64,000 nucleotides of DNA from Hyphomicrobiales bacterium. GTDB taxonomy: Bacteria; Pseudomonadota; Alphaproteobacteria; Rhizobiales; Rhizobiaceae. Positions 16,862 through 25,589 of the stretch are shown here, in pieces. How positions within the stretch are numbered: the stretch's first letter is position 1; each line of letters begins with the position of its first letter. The notes under the pieces were generated by a model that did no database searches, was not told where the DNA came from, and saw only the letters and a program-made list of their open reading frames with translations. The DNA is taken from assembly GCA_900468805.1 (NCBI GenBank), contig UEIF01000035.1:62001-126000 (forward strand), read 5' to 3'. The translations under genes were made by a program, and so were the position numbers.

Positions 16862-17533
16862 TTATGAGCGCTTGCTGATAATCGCGGCTCGCCAGGCATA
16901 ACCGCCGCCGATCGCCTCGAACGACAATCTCGCGTTATTTTCAGCAGCTTGCGCTTCCAGAACCTCGCGCAGATTGGCGCGTGGGGTGACATGGAATTTG
17001 GCGAGCCAGGCCTGCAGCAGGCTGCGGAACCAAGTCGGCAGGCCTTCCTGTTGGCCGAAATCGACGATGTGGAGCTCGCCGCCGGGATTGAGCGCGGCAA
17101 TCGATGCATCCACCGCGCGTTCCCAATCCGGGATCATCGACAGCGCATAGGAAATGAGGATGCGGTCGAACCCGACAGTGCCGAATTCGCGCGGCGTATA
17201 GGCGGTGGCGTCCGCCACGCGAAAGTCAGGGATCGTCGCCTTGGTGGCAAAGGTCTTGCGCGCCGAGATCAGCATTTCCTGGGAGATGTCGAGACCGTAG
17301 AGTTTGGCCGTCGGGAAGTGCTTGTGGGCAAAGGCCATGTTGCGGCCGGTGCCGCAGCCGACTTCCAAGAGCGTGCCGCCCTCGGGAACGTCGAGATTGC
17401 GGATCGTGCGGTCGCGGCCGAGAAGATAGTATTTGCGGGTCAGGTCGTAGAAATGGCGCTGGTAGCGATACATGCCGTCCATCAGGTCGGCATGTTCCTC
17501 GCTCTTGACGGTCATCTCGTCGACTTTGCTCAC
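16862..17533 (-). CDS. btaB: Betaine lipid N-methyltransferase BtaB
   Basis: A 223-residue class I methyltransferase with motif I 'LLEVGCGTGRNMAFAH' (about residues 55-70) and 'RILISYALSMIPDWERAV'. Its start overlaps the btaA stop by 4 nt (ATGA), so the two are translationally coupled. BtaB adds three methyl groups from SAM to diacylglyceryl-homoserine, giving the betaine lipid DGTS that replaces phospholipids under phosphate starvation in Rhodobacter and Sinorhizobium. The call rests on the methyltransferase fold together with the BtaA partner. Alone it could be any UbiE-like methyltransferase. Confidence 0.9.
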   Translation of the reverse strand: MSKVDEMTVKSEEHADLMDGMYRYQRHFYDLTRKYYLLGRDRTIRNLDVPEGGTLLEVGCGTGRNMAFAHKHFPTAKLYGLDISQEMLISARKTFATKATIPDFRVADATAYTPREFGTVGFDRILISYALSMIPDWERAVDASIAALNPGGELHIVDFGQQEGLPTWFRSLLQAWLAKFHVTPRANLREVLEAQAAENNARLSFEAIGGGYAWRAAIISKRS

Positions 17534-18774
17534 GCCTTTTTCCCGTAGATGTGGAAACCGCCGTAAATCGCCGAACGGTCCTGGGTGGTCATCTCACGCG
17601 ACTGCTCTTCGAAATAGTGCCACTGGTCGCGAATTTCAGGGGCGAGGCGGCCTTCGATAATGCTCTTTTCGGCTGCCGTGCGGAAAATCACCCGGGCGCC
17701 TTCGCGCGCCGTGCGGGTGATCTCGCGCCAGACATCGTTGAGCTGCTGATCGGTCATCCAGTCCTGTGCATCGAGCAGGATGTAGCGGTCGCGCGAGGCG
17801 GCGGGCTCGCCCGCCAGAAGCTCCGTGAAGCTTGCGTGATGGACGTTGACGCGATCGACATTGGCGCGGATCACTTCGTAATGCTCCGGCTTCAGATAGG
17901 TCGGCAGCGGGCCTTCCTCGCCATCGGCATAGCGGCGTGCGAAAGCCTGCCAGGCGAAATAGTTGTCGCGCATCGGGAAATGACAGGCGAGCTTTTCGAG
18001 GCGGTGCTTGAGAACCGGTGCGATGGAATTGTCGGCGGCAAGGCTTGCCAGCTCGTCATATTGCTGTGGCGGGATGCCGAGACCGAAGAGCGAGCTCTTG
18101 CGGTTGGTGATCCAGCGTACGACGGGCTTTTCGAAGAGGGGAGCGATCTGGTCTTCGAAGAACTGGCGCTGCTCGCGGATCGACCGGGTCTTGGTCATTT
18201 CCTGCAGTTTCACGCCGTGCAGGCGGGCGAGCAGATGAGCGGCGCCGATGAAGCGGCCGAGCAGGCCGGTTTCATAGATATTGCGATTAAAGACGGTGAC
18301 GCGACGACGGCCGAACTTGCGGGTGTTCCAGTAAGCGCGGGTGGTCTCATCGAGATTCGACGACAGGACACTGTCGAAAACCCGGCTGTTCGATTTCTCG
18401 TTCGGCATCGCCAGGAAACGGACGAGATCGGAATGGTTCGGCAGGTTCTTGAAAGCGGCAAGCTTCAGCCTGTTCAGCGCGATATGGTGCGGATTGAGAT
18501 CCACCACGTCGATCGAAGCCGGCGCCTTGGAAAGGTAGGCGAGCATGTTGCAGCCACCGGAACCGATCGTGACGATGCGGTGATTAGGCTTCAGCTCCAT
18601 CGCCTGCATATCGAGATCCGGGTCTTCCCAGATCTGCGGATAAACGAGGCCGGAAAAGAGAAGGCCGAAGAGTCGCTCGGAGAAGCCGTCCTTGGAAAAA
18701 GCCTTGTGGCGGAGAAGCGCTGCCTTGAGTTTCCGGTTCTTGCGGAAGCCGGTATCCGGTGCAAATTCCGACAT
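17530..18774 (-). CDS. btaA: S-adenosylmethionine:diacylglycerol 3-amino-3-carboxypropyltransferase BtaA
   Basis: A 414-residue DUF3419 protein, the usual BtaA length. Key stretches are 'SGLVYPQIWEDPDLDMQAMELKPNHRIVTIGSGGCNMLAYL' (SAM-binding glycine loop near 70-80), 'DVVDLNPHHIALNRLKLAA' and 'DRYILLDAQDWM'. It transfers the aminocarboxypropyl group of SAM to diacylglycerol, the first step of DGTS betaine lipid synthesis at the inner membrane. The ATG has AAAAAGGTGA upstream. A Pho-box-like site lies 45 nt before the start, in keeping with phosphate-limitation control known in Sinorhizobium. Confidence 0.93.
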   Translation of the reverse strand: MSEFAPDTGFRKNRKLKAALLRHKAFSKDGFSERLFGLLFSGLVYPQIWEDPDLDMQAMELKPNHRIVTIGSGGCNMLAYLSKAPASIDVVDLNPHHIALNRLKLAAFKNLPNHSDLVRFLAMPNEKSNSRVFDSVLSSNLDETTRAYWNTRKFGRRRVTVFNRNIYETGLLGRFIGAAHLLARLHGVKLQEMTKTRSIREQRQFFEDQIAPLFEKPVVRWITNRKSSLFGLGIPPQQYDELASLAADNSIAPVLKHRLEKLACHFPMRDNYFAWQAFARRYADGEEGPLPTYLKPEHYEVIRANVDRVNVHHASFTELLAGEPAASRDRYILLDAQDWMTDQQLNDVWREITRTAREGARVIFRTAAEKSIIEGRLAPEIRDQWHYFEEQSREMTTQDRSAIYGGFHIYGKKA

Positions 18775-18818
18775 GAGTCTGTCACCTTTTTAGCGTTCAG
18801 GGCGTGTAACGCGCCTCT

Positions 18819-18836
18819 GCTACAGTTTGATGACGA
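18819..18836 (-). promoter_or_regulatory. Candidate Pho box (PhoB site) upstream of btaAB
   Basis: On the minus strand the 18-mer TCGTCATCAAACTGTAGC fits the Pho-box pattern of two CTGTCAT-like 7-mers separated by 4 nt: GTCAT, spacer CAAA, CTGT. It lies 45 nt before the btaA start, where an activator-dependent promoter would place it. The second repeat is degenerate at its last three positions. Confidence 0.55.
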
Positions 18837-18970
18837 GCCCTGTGGGCCAAGGCTTCCGTGAAGCTCTGTGAAGACCTCCTCGAAATTTGAAGTCGATTGA
18901 AGAGCTTCTTTTCGCTTCTCTCTTTCCGTGAGCCAAGTTTCCTGCTTCTCTCCGTTCCGTGGAGGATTGC

Positions 18971-20365
18971 ATGCGAGTTGTTCTGCGTATCGTCAAGGGC
19001 TTGGCCCTGCTTGTCATTCTCGCTGTCGCAGGCGCAGCCGCGTGGCTCTCCTTAAGCCCGCCGGAGCTTCTGAAAGTGGGCAATGGCTACGCCGCCAAGA
19101 TCGTCTGTTCCAATGTCTTCATCGCCGGCCGCGATCCCGACGCCGTGCTTTATGACGACGTGCAGGCGCCTGGAAACCCGCTGCTGCGGCTGATGCGCGT
19201 CGAGGTCGATCGTGACGGCGGGCGGGTGACCTCGCGTTTCATGGGCCTGTTTGCGCCGAATTACGCGCTTTATCGTGGCGCCTTCGGCTGCACCAGCGTG
19301 CCCGACGGTGATTTCGATGCCGCCTCCAAGGCTACGCCGCTCGTACCGGCGCAGCGGGCGGGCGAAAACGACGCAGTCTGGCCGGATGGCGAGGGCGTCG
19401 ATACCGCGGCCGGAAATGCGAAAATCGCGGCGCTTCTGGCCGATGCCAAGCTTGCCGGGCCGGCGATGCGGGCGATGGTCGTCGTGCAGGATGGCCGCAT
19501 CATTGCTGAAAGCTACGGGCCGGGCTTCAGCGTCAGCACGCCGCTCGTCGGCTGGTCGATGACGAAGACGGTCAACGCGGCGCTGATCGGCCGGTTGATG
19601 TTGTCAGGCAAGATCTCCTATGACGACACACATCTTTTGCCGCAATGGGCGAATGATACGCGCGGCGACATCAAGCTTTCCGACCTGATGGGCATGGAAA
19701 GCGGGCTCGCCTTCAATGAGGATTACGGTGCCGTCGCCGATGTGACGCGCATGCTCTATCTCGATCCTGATATGGTTTCCCTGCCGGCGAATGCGTCTCT
19801 CATGGCTGCTCCGGGCACGGATTTCCATTATTCGAGTGGCACGGCCTTGCTCCTGTCTCGCATCTGGATGAACAAGGTCGGCGATCCGCGTGCGGCCTTC
19901 GACTATCCGCGCGATGCGCTATTCGGTCCGCTCGGCATGACGAGCGCCGTTTTCGAGGCCGATGAGCGCGGCACATTTGCCGGCAGCTCCTATCTCTATG
20001 CGACGGGACATGACTGGGCGCGCTTCGGCCAATTCCTGCTGCAGGATGGCGTATGGAACGGGCAGAGGCTTCTGCCGGAGGGATTCGTTGCGATGATGCG
20101 GACGCCGACATCAAGTTCCGGCGGCAAATATACGCAAGGCCAAGCGTGGCTCGCGGGACCGGGCGGCGGCGGCACGAGCGCCGAGTTCGGGCTGCCGCAG
20201 GACACATTCTGGTTGCAGGGTCATGACGGCCAGGCGGTCGCGATCGTGCCGTCAGCCAATCTCGTCTTCGTCCGCATGGGATTGACGCCGAGCTGGCTGC
20301 GCTACAGGCCGCAGGTCGTGCTGAAGGAAATTCTCAATACGCTTCAGTCGGCAAAAGCCGGCTGA
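18971..20365 (+). CDS. Membrane-anchored serine hydrolase, beta-lactamase/PBP-like fold
   Basis: A 464-residue protein with one N-terminal transmembrane segment (about 7-28) and a class C beta-lactamase-like domain (Pfam Beta-lactamase). The nucleophile motif SxxK is seen as 'GWSMTK' (Ser196, Lys199), and a 'DFHYSSGTALLLSRIW' stretch supplies the Tyr motif. The C-terminal 'FWLQGHDGQAVAIVPSANLVFVRMG' matches the usual end of the fold. Family members are esterases, peptidases or beta-lactamases; none can be picked here. The ATG at 18971 follows GGAGGATTGC. It is divergent from btaA. Confidence 0.87.
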   Translation: MRVVLRIVKGLALLVILAVAGAAAWLSLSPPELLKVGNGYAAKIVCSNVFIAGRDPDAVLYDDVQAPGNPLLRLMRVEVDRDGGRVTSRFMGLFAPNYALYRGAFGCTSVPDGDFDAASKATPLVPAQRAGENDAVWPDGEGVDTAAGNAKIAALLADAKLAGPAMRAMVVVQDGRIIAESYGPGFSVSTPLVGWSMTKTVNAALIGRLMLSGKISYDDTHLLPQWANDTRGDIKLSDLMGMESGLAFNEDYGAVADVTRMLYLDPDMVSLPANASLMAAPGTDFHYSSGTALLLSRIWMNKVGDPRAAFDYPRDALFGPLGMTSAVFEADERGTFAGSSYLYATGHDWARFGQFLLQDGVWNGQRLLPEGFVAMMRTPTSSSGGKYTQGQAWLAGPGGGGTSAEFGLPQDTFWLQGHDGQAVAIVPSANLVFVRMGLTPSWLRYRPQVVLKEILNTLQSAKAG

Positions 20366-20402
20366 ACGTCGTCACCGAGATGTCTGGTATCGGTCGTTGA
20401 TA

Positions 20403-21371
20403 TCAGTAATTGCCTTGGGCGATGTCAGTCATGCCCTTGCGCTTGGCGTCGTAATAGTAGCCGCGGGCATAGAGACGAACGGCATCGTCTTCCTTCCTGT
20501 CGGCAACCTGCCAGGCGCCCTGCAGGTATTTGCCCGCATATTTGATATTGGTTTCAGCATCGAAAAGGCCGGCAGCGTTGCCGTCGTAACCCATCGACTT
20601 TGCGGTATTGTACTTGATCTGCATGAGACCGAAGTAGCCGCGCTTGTTGTAGGCCTTGGAATTGTAGCGGCTCTCGCGATGAACGACGCGGTGGAGCAGT
20701 GATTCCGGGATTTCGTAGAGCTTGGAATATTTACTGATGAGCTTGCTGACGAGGCTCTTTTCGACAGTCGGCGCATCATCGCTGTCGTCGTCGCTGAACA
20801 TCGGCGGGGCTGCCGGCGGGTCGATCGGGCCGGACTCGTCGAAACCGTAATCCATGGTGAAGCGCGGTGTAGTACCGACAGCGGCAAGAGCCGCGAGCGC
20901 GCCGTTCTGCGGCGTTGTGGCTGCGAAGGCGAGCTGCGTAGAGGGACTGGCAGGCGAGCCCGGCCGCGGCGTCGGAACGACGGACTGGATCGCCGTCATC
21001 TCGGGCGTCAGCGGAATGGGAGCATAGCCGTTGACGGCTACCGGCTGGACACCGCCCTGCATGGCGAAATCGCCGGCCTGCTGCTGGACGGGCGAAACCA
21101 CATTCGGCATCGCCGTTGCGGTGAGGGCGGGTGCTGTGGTCGATGCCTGTGGATTGAGTGTGGCGACGGTCTGGCCGGTTGCGCCTTCAGCGGTCGGCAC
21201 GGCAGCCAGCGTTGCATCTTCGCCGGGCTTCGGCATGGGAATCACGGTCTGTGCGGCGGTCAGTTCCGCCTGAGAGGTATATTCGACGCTCGCGCATCCT
21301 GACATGACGCCGCAGAGCATGGTCGAGACCACGAGACTGCGTTTCAGGCCGGAAAATCCGATCGCTACCAT
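20403..21371 (-). CDS. Lytic transglycosylase SLT lipoprotein
   Basis: A 322-residue lipoprotein. The signal peptide has a lipobox 'VMSGCAS' (Cys26), followed by a long Pro/Thr/Ala-rich linker in which a 'PMPKPGEDA'/'PTPRPGSPA' motif recurs. The C-terminal SLT domain (about 200-320) has catalytic Glu in 'VVHRESRYNSKAYNKRGYFGLMQIKYNTAKSMGY' and 'DAETNIKYAGKYLQGAWQ'. It cleaves murein glycan at the outer membrane. The lipobox fixes the start at 21371; the frame is open 17 codons further upstream without a ribosome binding site. Confidence 0.9.
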   Translation of the reverse strand: MVAIGFSGLKRSLVVSTMLCGVMSGCASVEYTSQAELTAAQTVIPMPKPGEDATLAAVPTAEGATGQTVATLNPQASTTAPALTATAMPNVVSPVQQQAGDFAMQGGVQPVAVNGYAPIPLTPEMTAIQSVVPTPRPGSPASPSTQLAFAATTPQNGALAALAAVGTTPRFTMDYGFDESGPIDPPAAPPMFSDDDSDDAPTVEKSLVSKLISKYSKLYEIPESLLHRVVHRESRYNSKAYNKRGYFGLMQIKYNTAKSMGYDGNAAGLFDAETNIKYAGKYLQGAWQVADRKEDDAVRLYARGYYYDAKRKGMTDIAQGNY

Positions 21372-21485
21372 TCTGTCACTTTCGTGAATCACGCCGCGCC
21401 GGCAGCGTCTAAAAGTTATCAAATACCTTAAGCGTGGGGGAAGGCATTAACCTATTCGTGTCTTTCCAGCAACCACGGAATATTA

Positions 21486-22121
21486 CTAGGCTGCAATACG
21501 GCGATACCCGGCCGTTACGGCGCCTGCTGCGATGAGCAGGGTGCCGCCGGAGCGGTTGACCGCGCGCTGCACGCTGGCCTTGCGAATCAAGCCGCGGGCG
21601 GCGTGTGCGGCCAAGGCGTAGCAGGAGGCGTTGATGGTGGCGAGCACGAGGAATGTCGCTTCCATGATCAGCATCTGATCGAGGAAGGGACGGGCTGGGT
21701 TGAGGAACTGCGGCACGAAGGCGACGAAGAAGACGATGCTCTTCGGGTTCAGCGCCGTCACGACATAGGCATGCAGGAAGATCTGCAGAGACCTTTCTTC
21801 CGGCAGATTATCATTGTCAGCAATGTGTTCGCCGACGATCGGAGCCCGCCAGAGCTTGATTCCCAGCCATATCAGATAGGCGCCGCCGACCCACTTCAGC
21901 ACGGTGAACAACGTCGCCGATGCGGCAAGCAGGGCGCCAAGGCCGAACAGTGAGGCTGTCATGGCGGTGAAATCGCCGAGGGCCACACCCGAAACGGTCG
22001 CAAGCGCCGTTTTCCGGCCATGACCAAGCGCATAGGAGACAACCAGAAGAATGGTCGGCCCCGGTATGGCGAGCATGATGGCGGACGCGGCAGCAAAAGC
22101 GAGCCAGGCTTCGAGCGACAT
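21486..22121 (-). CDS. LysE/RhtB-family amino-acid exporter
   Basis: A 211-residue membrane protein with about six helices. The family signature is the N-terminal 'MLAIPGPTILLVVSYALGHGRKTAL', with 'GGAYLIWLGIKLWR' and 'ALNPKSIVFFVAFVPQFLNP' following. LysE/RhtB members export amino acids such as lysine, threonine or homoserine lactone; the substrate is unknown. GGAGGAGATTCC precedes the ATG. It is a single gene between the SLT lipoprotein and pfp. Confidence 0.9.
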   Translation of the reverse strand: MSLEAWLAFAAASAIMLAIPGPTILLVVSYALGHGRKTALATVSGVALGDFTAMTASLFGLGALLAASATLFTVLKWVGGAYLIWLGIKLWRAPIVGEHIADNDNLPEERSLQIFLHAYVVTALNPKSIVFFVAFVPQFLNPARPFLDQMLIMEATFLVLATINASCYALAAHAARGLIRKASVQRAVNRSGGTLLIAAGAVTAGYRRIAA

Positions 22122-22179
22122 GGAATCTCCTCCTATTCCTTAGAGAACCAGCAAAGACACCATATTAGCCATCCGTCAA

Positions 22180-23391
22180 TCATGCGGACCTGTATTTTTG
22201 CCCGATCTGGTTCATTACTTCGCCAAACCATACGGTTGAAAGATCAAACGGCTTACCACCCTTGATGCGGGGGAATTCTATTGTGCGCAACTTGCCATTC
22301 TGCGCTTCGTCGTGGCCGGTTACGCCCGAAACCTTGTTGAGGGCGCTTTCGACCGCGAGGTCGACCATGCTGTGGATCAGGCGCAGATCTTCGCCGTTTG
22401 CCGGTGCGGACCGGGCGAAATACCCGGATTTCTGGACGAGCGAGCGCTCGGCGTCGAGCAGGCTTGCGAACTGCTTCTGGAACCATGCGCCGACATTGAT
22501 CGTGTCGATCTTCACATGGCCGAAAGCATCGCGCTTGACCGTCTCGCCCGCGGCTTCGCGCTCGGCGACGATGGCGTCGAGGCAGGCGCCTTCCGATACG
22601 AAGACCGTGGCATGGCCGGTGCGGTCCATGATCTCCTTGAGGCGGGCGGCTTCGGCATCGAGGTCGAAGGCCATTTCCGGCAGGTAGACTGCGTCGATGC
22701 TCTTCATATGCTCGTTCATCATCAGGCCATCGACATATTCATTGCCTTTGGTGCGCTGGAGATAGGCGCGGGCGGTGGCAGCCGTCAGCCAGCCGCAATG
22801 GCGGCCCATGACCTCGTGGATGACGAGGGTGCGCGGCGCGGCGGTCTGTTCGTTGCTGACATTGTCGAAGAAGTGCGCGCCGACCTCGGCAGCCGTCCGG
22901 GCGCCCAGCGACTGGCGGATCGGCACAACGTCGTTATCTACAGTCTTCGGCAGGCCGACGACCGTGAGGTCATAACCGTTTGCCGCAAGATAAGCGGCGA
23001 GGTCGGCAGCCGTCGTATTCGTGTCATCGCCGCCGATCGTGTGCAGGATGGTGACCCCGTCATTGGCGAGGCGTTCGGCGGCGACCCGCAGCGGATTTTC
23101 GCCTTCCTTGACGAGGCCTCGCTTCACGCAGTCGGCGGCATTGGTGAGCTTGACGCGGCTATTGCCGATCGGCGAACCGCCATAGCGGTGCAGGAGCGGC
23201 GCCTTCTCGCGCATCTGGGTATTGATCTGAACGCTGTCGCCGAGCAGCACGCCCTGATAGCCGGACTTGTAGGCGATCAGCTCGATATCGGGAGCGACAT
23301 CGCTATAGCGCTCGATAAGGCCGCCGACGGCGGACGAAAGGCAGGGCGCCAGGCCTCCGGCGGTCAGCATTGCGACTTTCTGTTTGGCCAT
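22180..23391 (-). CDS. pfp: Pyrophosphate--fructose-6-phosphate 1-phosphotransferase
   Basis: A 403-residue phosphofructokinase-family enzyme. 'GGDDTN' (Asp123 in place of the Gly found in ATP-dependent enzymes) and 'PKTVDND' (residues 148-154, with the Lys that accompanies that Asp) mark the PPi-using type. 'MGRHCGWLTAATA' is the next family motif. It interconverts F6P and F1,6BP with PPi and is reversible. Rhizobia generally lack ATP-PFK, so this may be the only phosphofructokinase activity. AAGGAGGGATT precedes the ATG. It is monocistronic and read away from a 470-nt gap. Confidence 0.94.
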   Translation of the reverse strand: MAKQKVAMLTAGGLAPCLSSAVGGLIERYSDVAPDIELIAYKSGYQGVLLGDSVQINTQMREKAPLLHRYGGSPIGNSRVKLTNAADCVKRGLVKEGENPLRVAAERLANDGVTILHTIGGDDTNTTAADLAAYLAANGYDLTVVGLPKTVDNDVVPIRQSLGARTAAEVGAHFFDNVSNEQTAAPRTLVIHEVMGRHCGWLTAATARAYLQRTKGNEYVDGLMMNEHMKSIDAVYLPEMAFDLDAEAARLKEIMDRTGHATVFVSEGACLDAIVAEREAAGETVKRDAFGHVKIDTINVGAWFQKQFASLLDAERSLVQKSGYFARSAPANGEDLRLIHSMVDLAVESALNKVSGVTGHDEAQNGKLRTIEFPRIKGGKPFDLSTVWFGEVMNQIGQKYRSA

Positions 23392-23430
23392 AATCCCTCC
23401 TTGGGCGCATTGGTGCGCGACGGCGTGCAG

Positions 23431-23540
23431 CCTAAAGCGTATTGCGTTCTTTTCAGATCCGCTTGCTACGTTTTAAGCCTTCGTTTTCCGCATGTCGTTA
23501 TCGCAAAACCGCGGCACACTTTTGCTCGACACGCTCTAGG
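23431..23540. repeat. Dispersed intergenic repeat, copy A
   Basis: The 37-nt core at 23502-23538 matches 31 of 37 positions with the core at 42267-42303 (copy B); shared blocks are CGCAAAACCGC, CACACTTTTGCT and GCTCTA. Both copies have an inverted repeat on the left; here it is imperfect (23436-23475). It lies between the divergently arranged pfp and TerB-DnaJ genes. I associate this element with Rhizobium intergenic regions, but family membership was not searched. Confidence 0.7.
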
Positions 23541-23861
23541 TAACGCATGGATGCGACAGGGAAAGTGGCCTGTAAAGTAAAGAATTTACGAAAAACGCGG
23601 CTTTGTGCAAGCTGGGTGCGGGAAGCGCCGATATAATCGGTTCAATGCCGATCGACCTATCCATAAGTGTTGTGGAAATCGCCGGCCGTTGTGCCGATAA
23701 TGCGGGAAATGGCTGACACGGTCGGTGATGGCGGCTGCCGCGACAATTACCAAATCGTGAAAACTGTTTTCAAATCTACGACCAATAGCCGCCTTGCAAT
23801 GGCAACGATTATTTGGTCAAGGTGTTTCTTCTAGAACTTGCTGCATTGCGAGAAGATTACG
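23541..23861. other. Intergenic region without a recognised gene
   Basis: No ORF with a ribosome binding site is seen on either strand. The part nearest 23862 is AT-rich and presumably holds the promoter of the TerB-DnaJ/amidase operon. GACCAA (near 23779) and TTGGTC (near 23815) form widely spaced inverted arms, which may be chance. Confidence 0.5.
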
Positions 23862-24569
23862 ATGTCTTTCTGGGAAAAACTGGTGAATGCCATTGGCAAT
23901 ACCGCGGGCAATGCGCTCTCCGCGGTGGTCGAGGCTATTCGCACGGTTTTCGAAGGCGATCCGGAGACGCGCCGCAAGGTTGCCTTTTCGGTGGCCGTCA
24001 TTGCGCTGTCTGCCAAGATGGCTAAGGCCGACGGTATTGTGAGCGAGAAGGAAGTGCAAGCCTTCCGCGACATCTTCGAGTTTCCTCCGAGCGAGGCGAA
24101 GAATGTCGCGCGCCTCTATAATCTCGCCCGCCAGGACGTTGCGGGTTACGAGGCCTACGCAGCAAAGCTGTCCACGCTTTGCTCGACCTGCGCCGCCAAT
24201 TGCCCGGTTCTGGAAGATGTGCTCGACGGTCTGTTCCATATCGCCAAGGCGGATGGGCTGATCCACGAGAAGGAAATGAATTTCCTGCGCCATGTCGCCG
24301 AAATCTTCCAGATGAGCGAGGCCCGCTTCGATCAGATTGCTGCGCGTCACGTCTCTGCTGGCCGCGACCCCTACAAGATTCTCGGGGTTTCTCCGGCGGA
24401 TGATTTCCCGACGATCCGCCGCCATTACCATGTGCTCGTCAGCGAGCATCATCCGGACCGGCTGATCTCGCGCGGCGTGCCGGAAGAGTTCCATGCGATC
24501 GCCAATGAACGTATGGCGGCGCTAAACGACGCCTATGCGGCGATCGAAAAGGAACGTCGCGCCGCATGA
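23862..24569 (+). CDS. TerB-like domain plus DnaJ (J) domain protein, DjlA-like without membrane anchor
   Basis: A 235-residue protein. Residues about 35-160 form a TerB-like helical domain ('VIALSAKMAKADGIVSEKEV' and 'GLFHIAKADGLIHEKEMNFL', two acidic repeats). Residues about 168-232 form a J domain with the 'HPD' motif at 197-199 for stimulating DnaK. Unlike E. coli DjlA, no clear N-terminal transmembrane helix is seen, only an amphipathic N-terminus. The start at 23862 follows GAGAAG; an ATG 8 codons earlier is less likely. The stop overlaps the next ATG by 4 nt, so it is coupled to a peptidoglycan amidase gene. Confidence 0.85.
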   Translation: MSFWEKLVNAIGNTAGNALSAVVEAIRTVFEGDPETRRKVAFSVAVIALSAKMAKADGIVSEKEVQAFRDIFEFPPSEAKNVARLYNLARQDVAGYEAYAAKLSTLCSTCAANCPVLEDVLDGLFHIAKADGLIHEKEMNFLRHVAEIFQMSEARFDQIAARHVSAGRDPYKILGVSPADDFPTIRRHYHVLVSEHHPDRLISRGVPEEFHAIANERMAALNDAYAAIEKERRAA

Positions 24570-25327
24570 CCTCATTCGAGGCAGACTACGGCAAGGCGCG
24601 CGTCCAGCCCTCGCCGAACCATGGCGAACGGGCTGATGGCCGCAAGCCCGATATGATCCTGCTGCATTATACGGGCATGCCGAGTGCCGAGGGCGCGCTC
24701 GACTGGCTCTGTCGGGACGAAAGCCAGGTTTCCAGCCATTATTTCGTGCAGCCGAACGGCGAGGTCGTGCAGCTCGTGCAGGAGATCCGCCGCGCATGGC
24801 ATGCTGGCAAGAGCTTCTGGCATGGCGAAACGGATATCAATTCGCTGTCGATCGGCATCGAGATCGCCAATGCCGGCCATCCGGGCGGGCTTCCCGACTA
24901 TCCGAGAGAGCAGGTCGCTGCGGTGATCGAATTATGTCGCGATTGCGGCGTTCGTTGGTCGATTGCGCCTGAAAGAGTGCTCGGCCACTCCGATGTCGCC
25001 CCCGTGCGCAAGGTCGATCCAGGCGAGAAATTCCCTTGGCACGAACTGCATCAGGCCGGCGTTGGCCACTGGGTGGAACCGGCCGCCATCACCGGCGGGC
25101 GCTTCTTCCAGCGCGGCGACCGCGGACAGCCTATCGAAGCGCTGCAATCCATGCTGTCGCTCTATGGTTACGGCACTGAGATCACAGGCGAATTCAGCGA
25201 CAAGACGGCAGGCGACGTGGAAGCCTTCCAGCGGCATTTTCGCCCCGAGCGAGTGGACGGAATCGCCGATTTTTCGACGATCGATACGCTGCACCGGCTG
25301 CTGTCATCGCTGCCGCGTTATTCCTGA
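24566..25327 (+). CDS. N-acetylmuramoyl-L-alanine amidase (AmpD-like) with peptidoglycan-binding domain
   Basis: A 253-residue amidase_2 enzyme. Zinc-ligand positions fit 'ILLHYTGM' (His), 'VLGHSDVAPVRKVDPG' (His/Asp) and 'SSHYFVQPNGEVVQLV'. A C-terminal PG_binding_1 domain ('ALQSMLSLYGYGTEITGEFSDKTAGDVEAFQRHF') occupies about 185-245. It cuts the muramoyl-alanine amide bond. No signal peptide is visible, so it is probably a cytosolic muropeptide-recycling amidase, although the peptidoglycan-binding domain is more usual in exported enzymes. Its ATG overlaps the DnaJ-gene stop. Confidence 0.92.
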   Translation: MTSFEADYGKARVQPSPNHGERADGRKPDMILLHYTGMPSAEGALDWLCRDESQVSSHYFVQPNGEVVQLVQEIRRAWHAGKSFWHGETDINSLSIGIEIANAGHPGGLPDYPREQVAAVIELCRDCGVRWSIAPERVLGHSDVAPVRKVDPGEKFPWHELHQAGVGHWVEPAAITGGRFFQRGDRGQPIEALQSMLSLYGYGTEITGEFSDKTAGDVEAFQRHFRPERVDGIADFSTIDTLHRLLSSLPRYS

Positions 25328-25589
25328 TCGTACATAATTTTCGACATTACCGATTTTCCATGTTCGGATGCGAAATTCGGACTGCCACATCATTTCCCTA
25401 TTATCTCCTCATTGCGATGGTCTAAGAACTTCCGCTAAGCGGCGCCTAAGGGTATTCCCAAGTTAAATCTGAGGCGTCATGTGAAACGATAAGAATTGCT
25501 GCGAAACCTGATCAGTATTTGGTCAGAATTCTCCATGACGGCGAGGCGCGCAGTCCGGTAATTCTTTGGGTCGGAGTGATCAAGACTAC

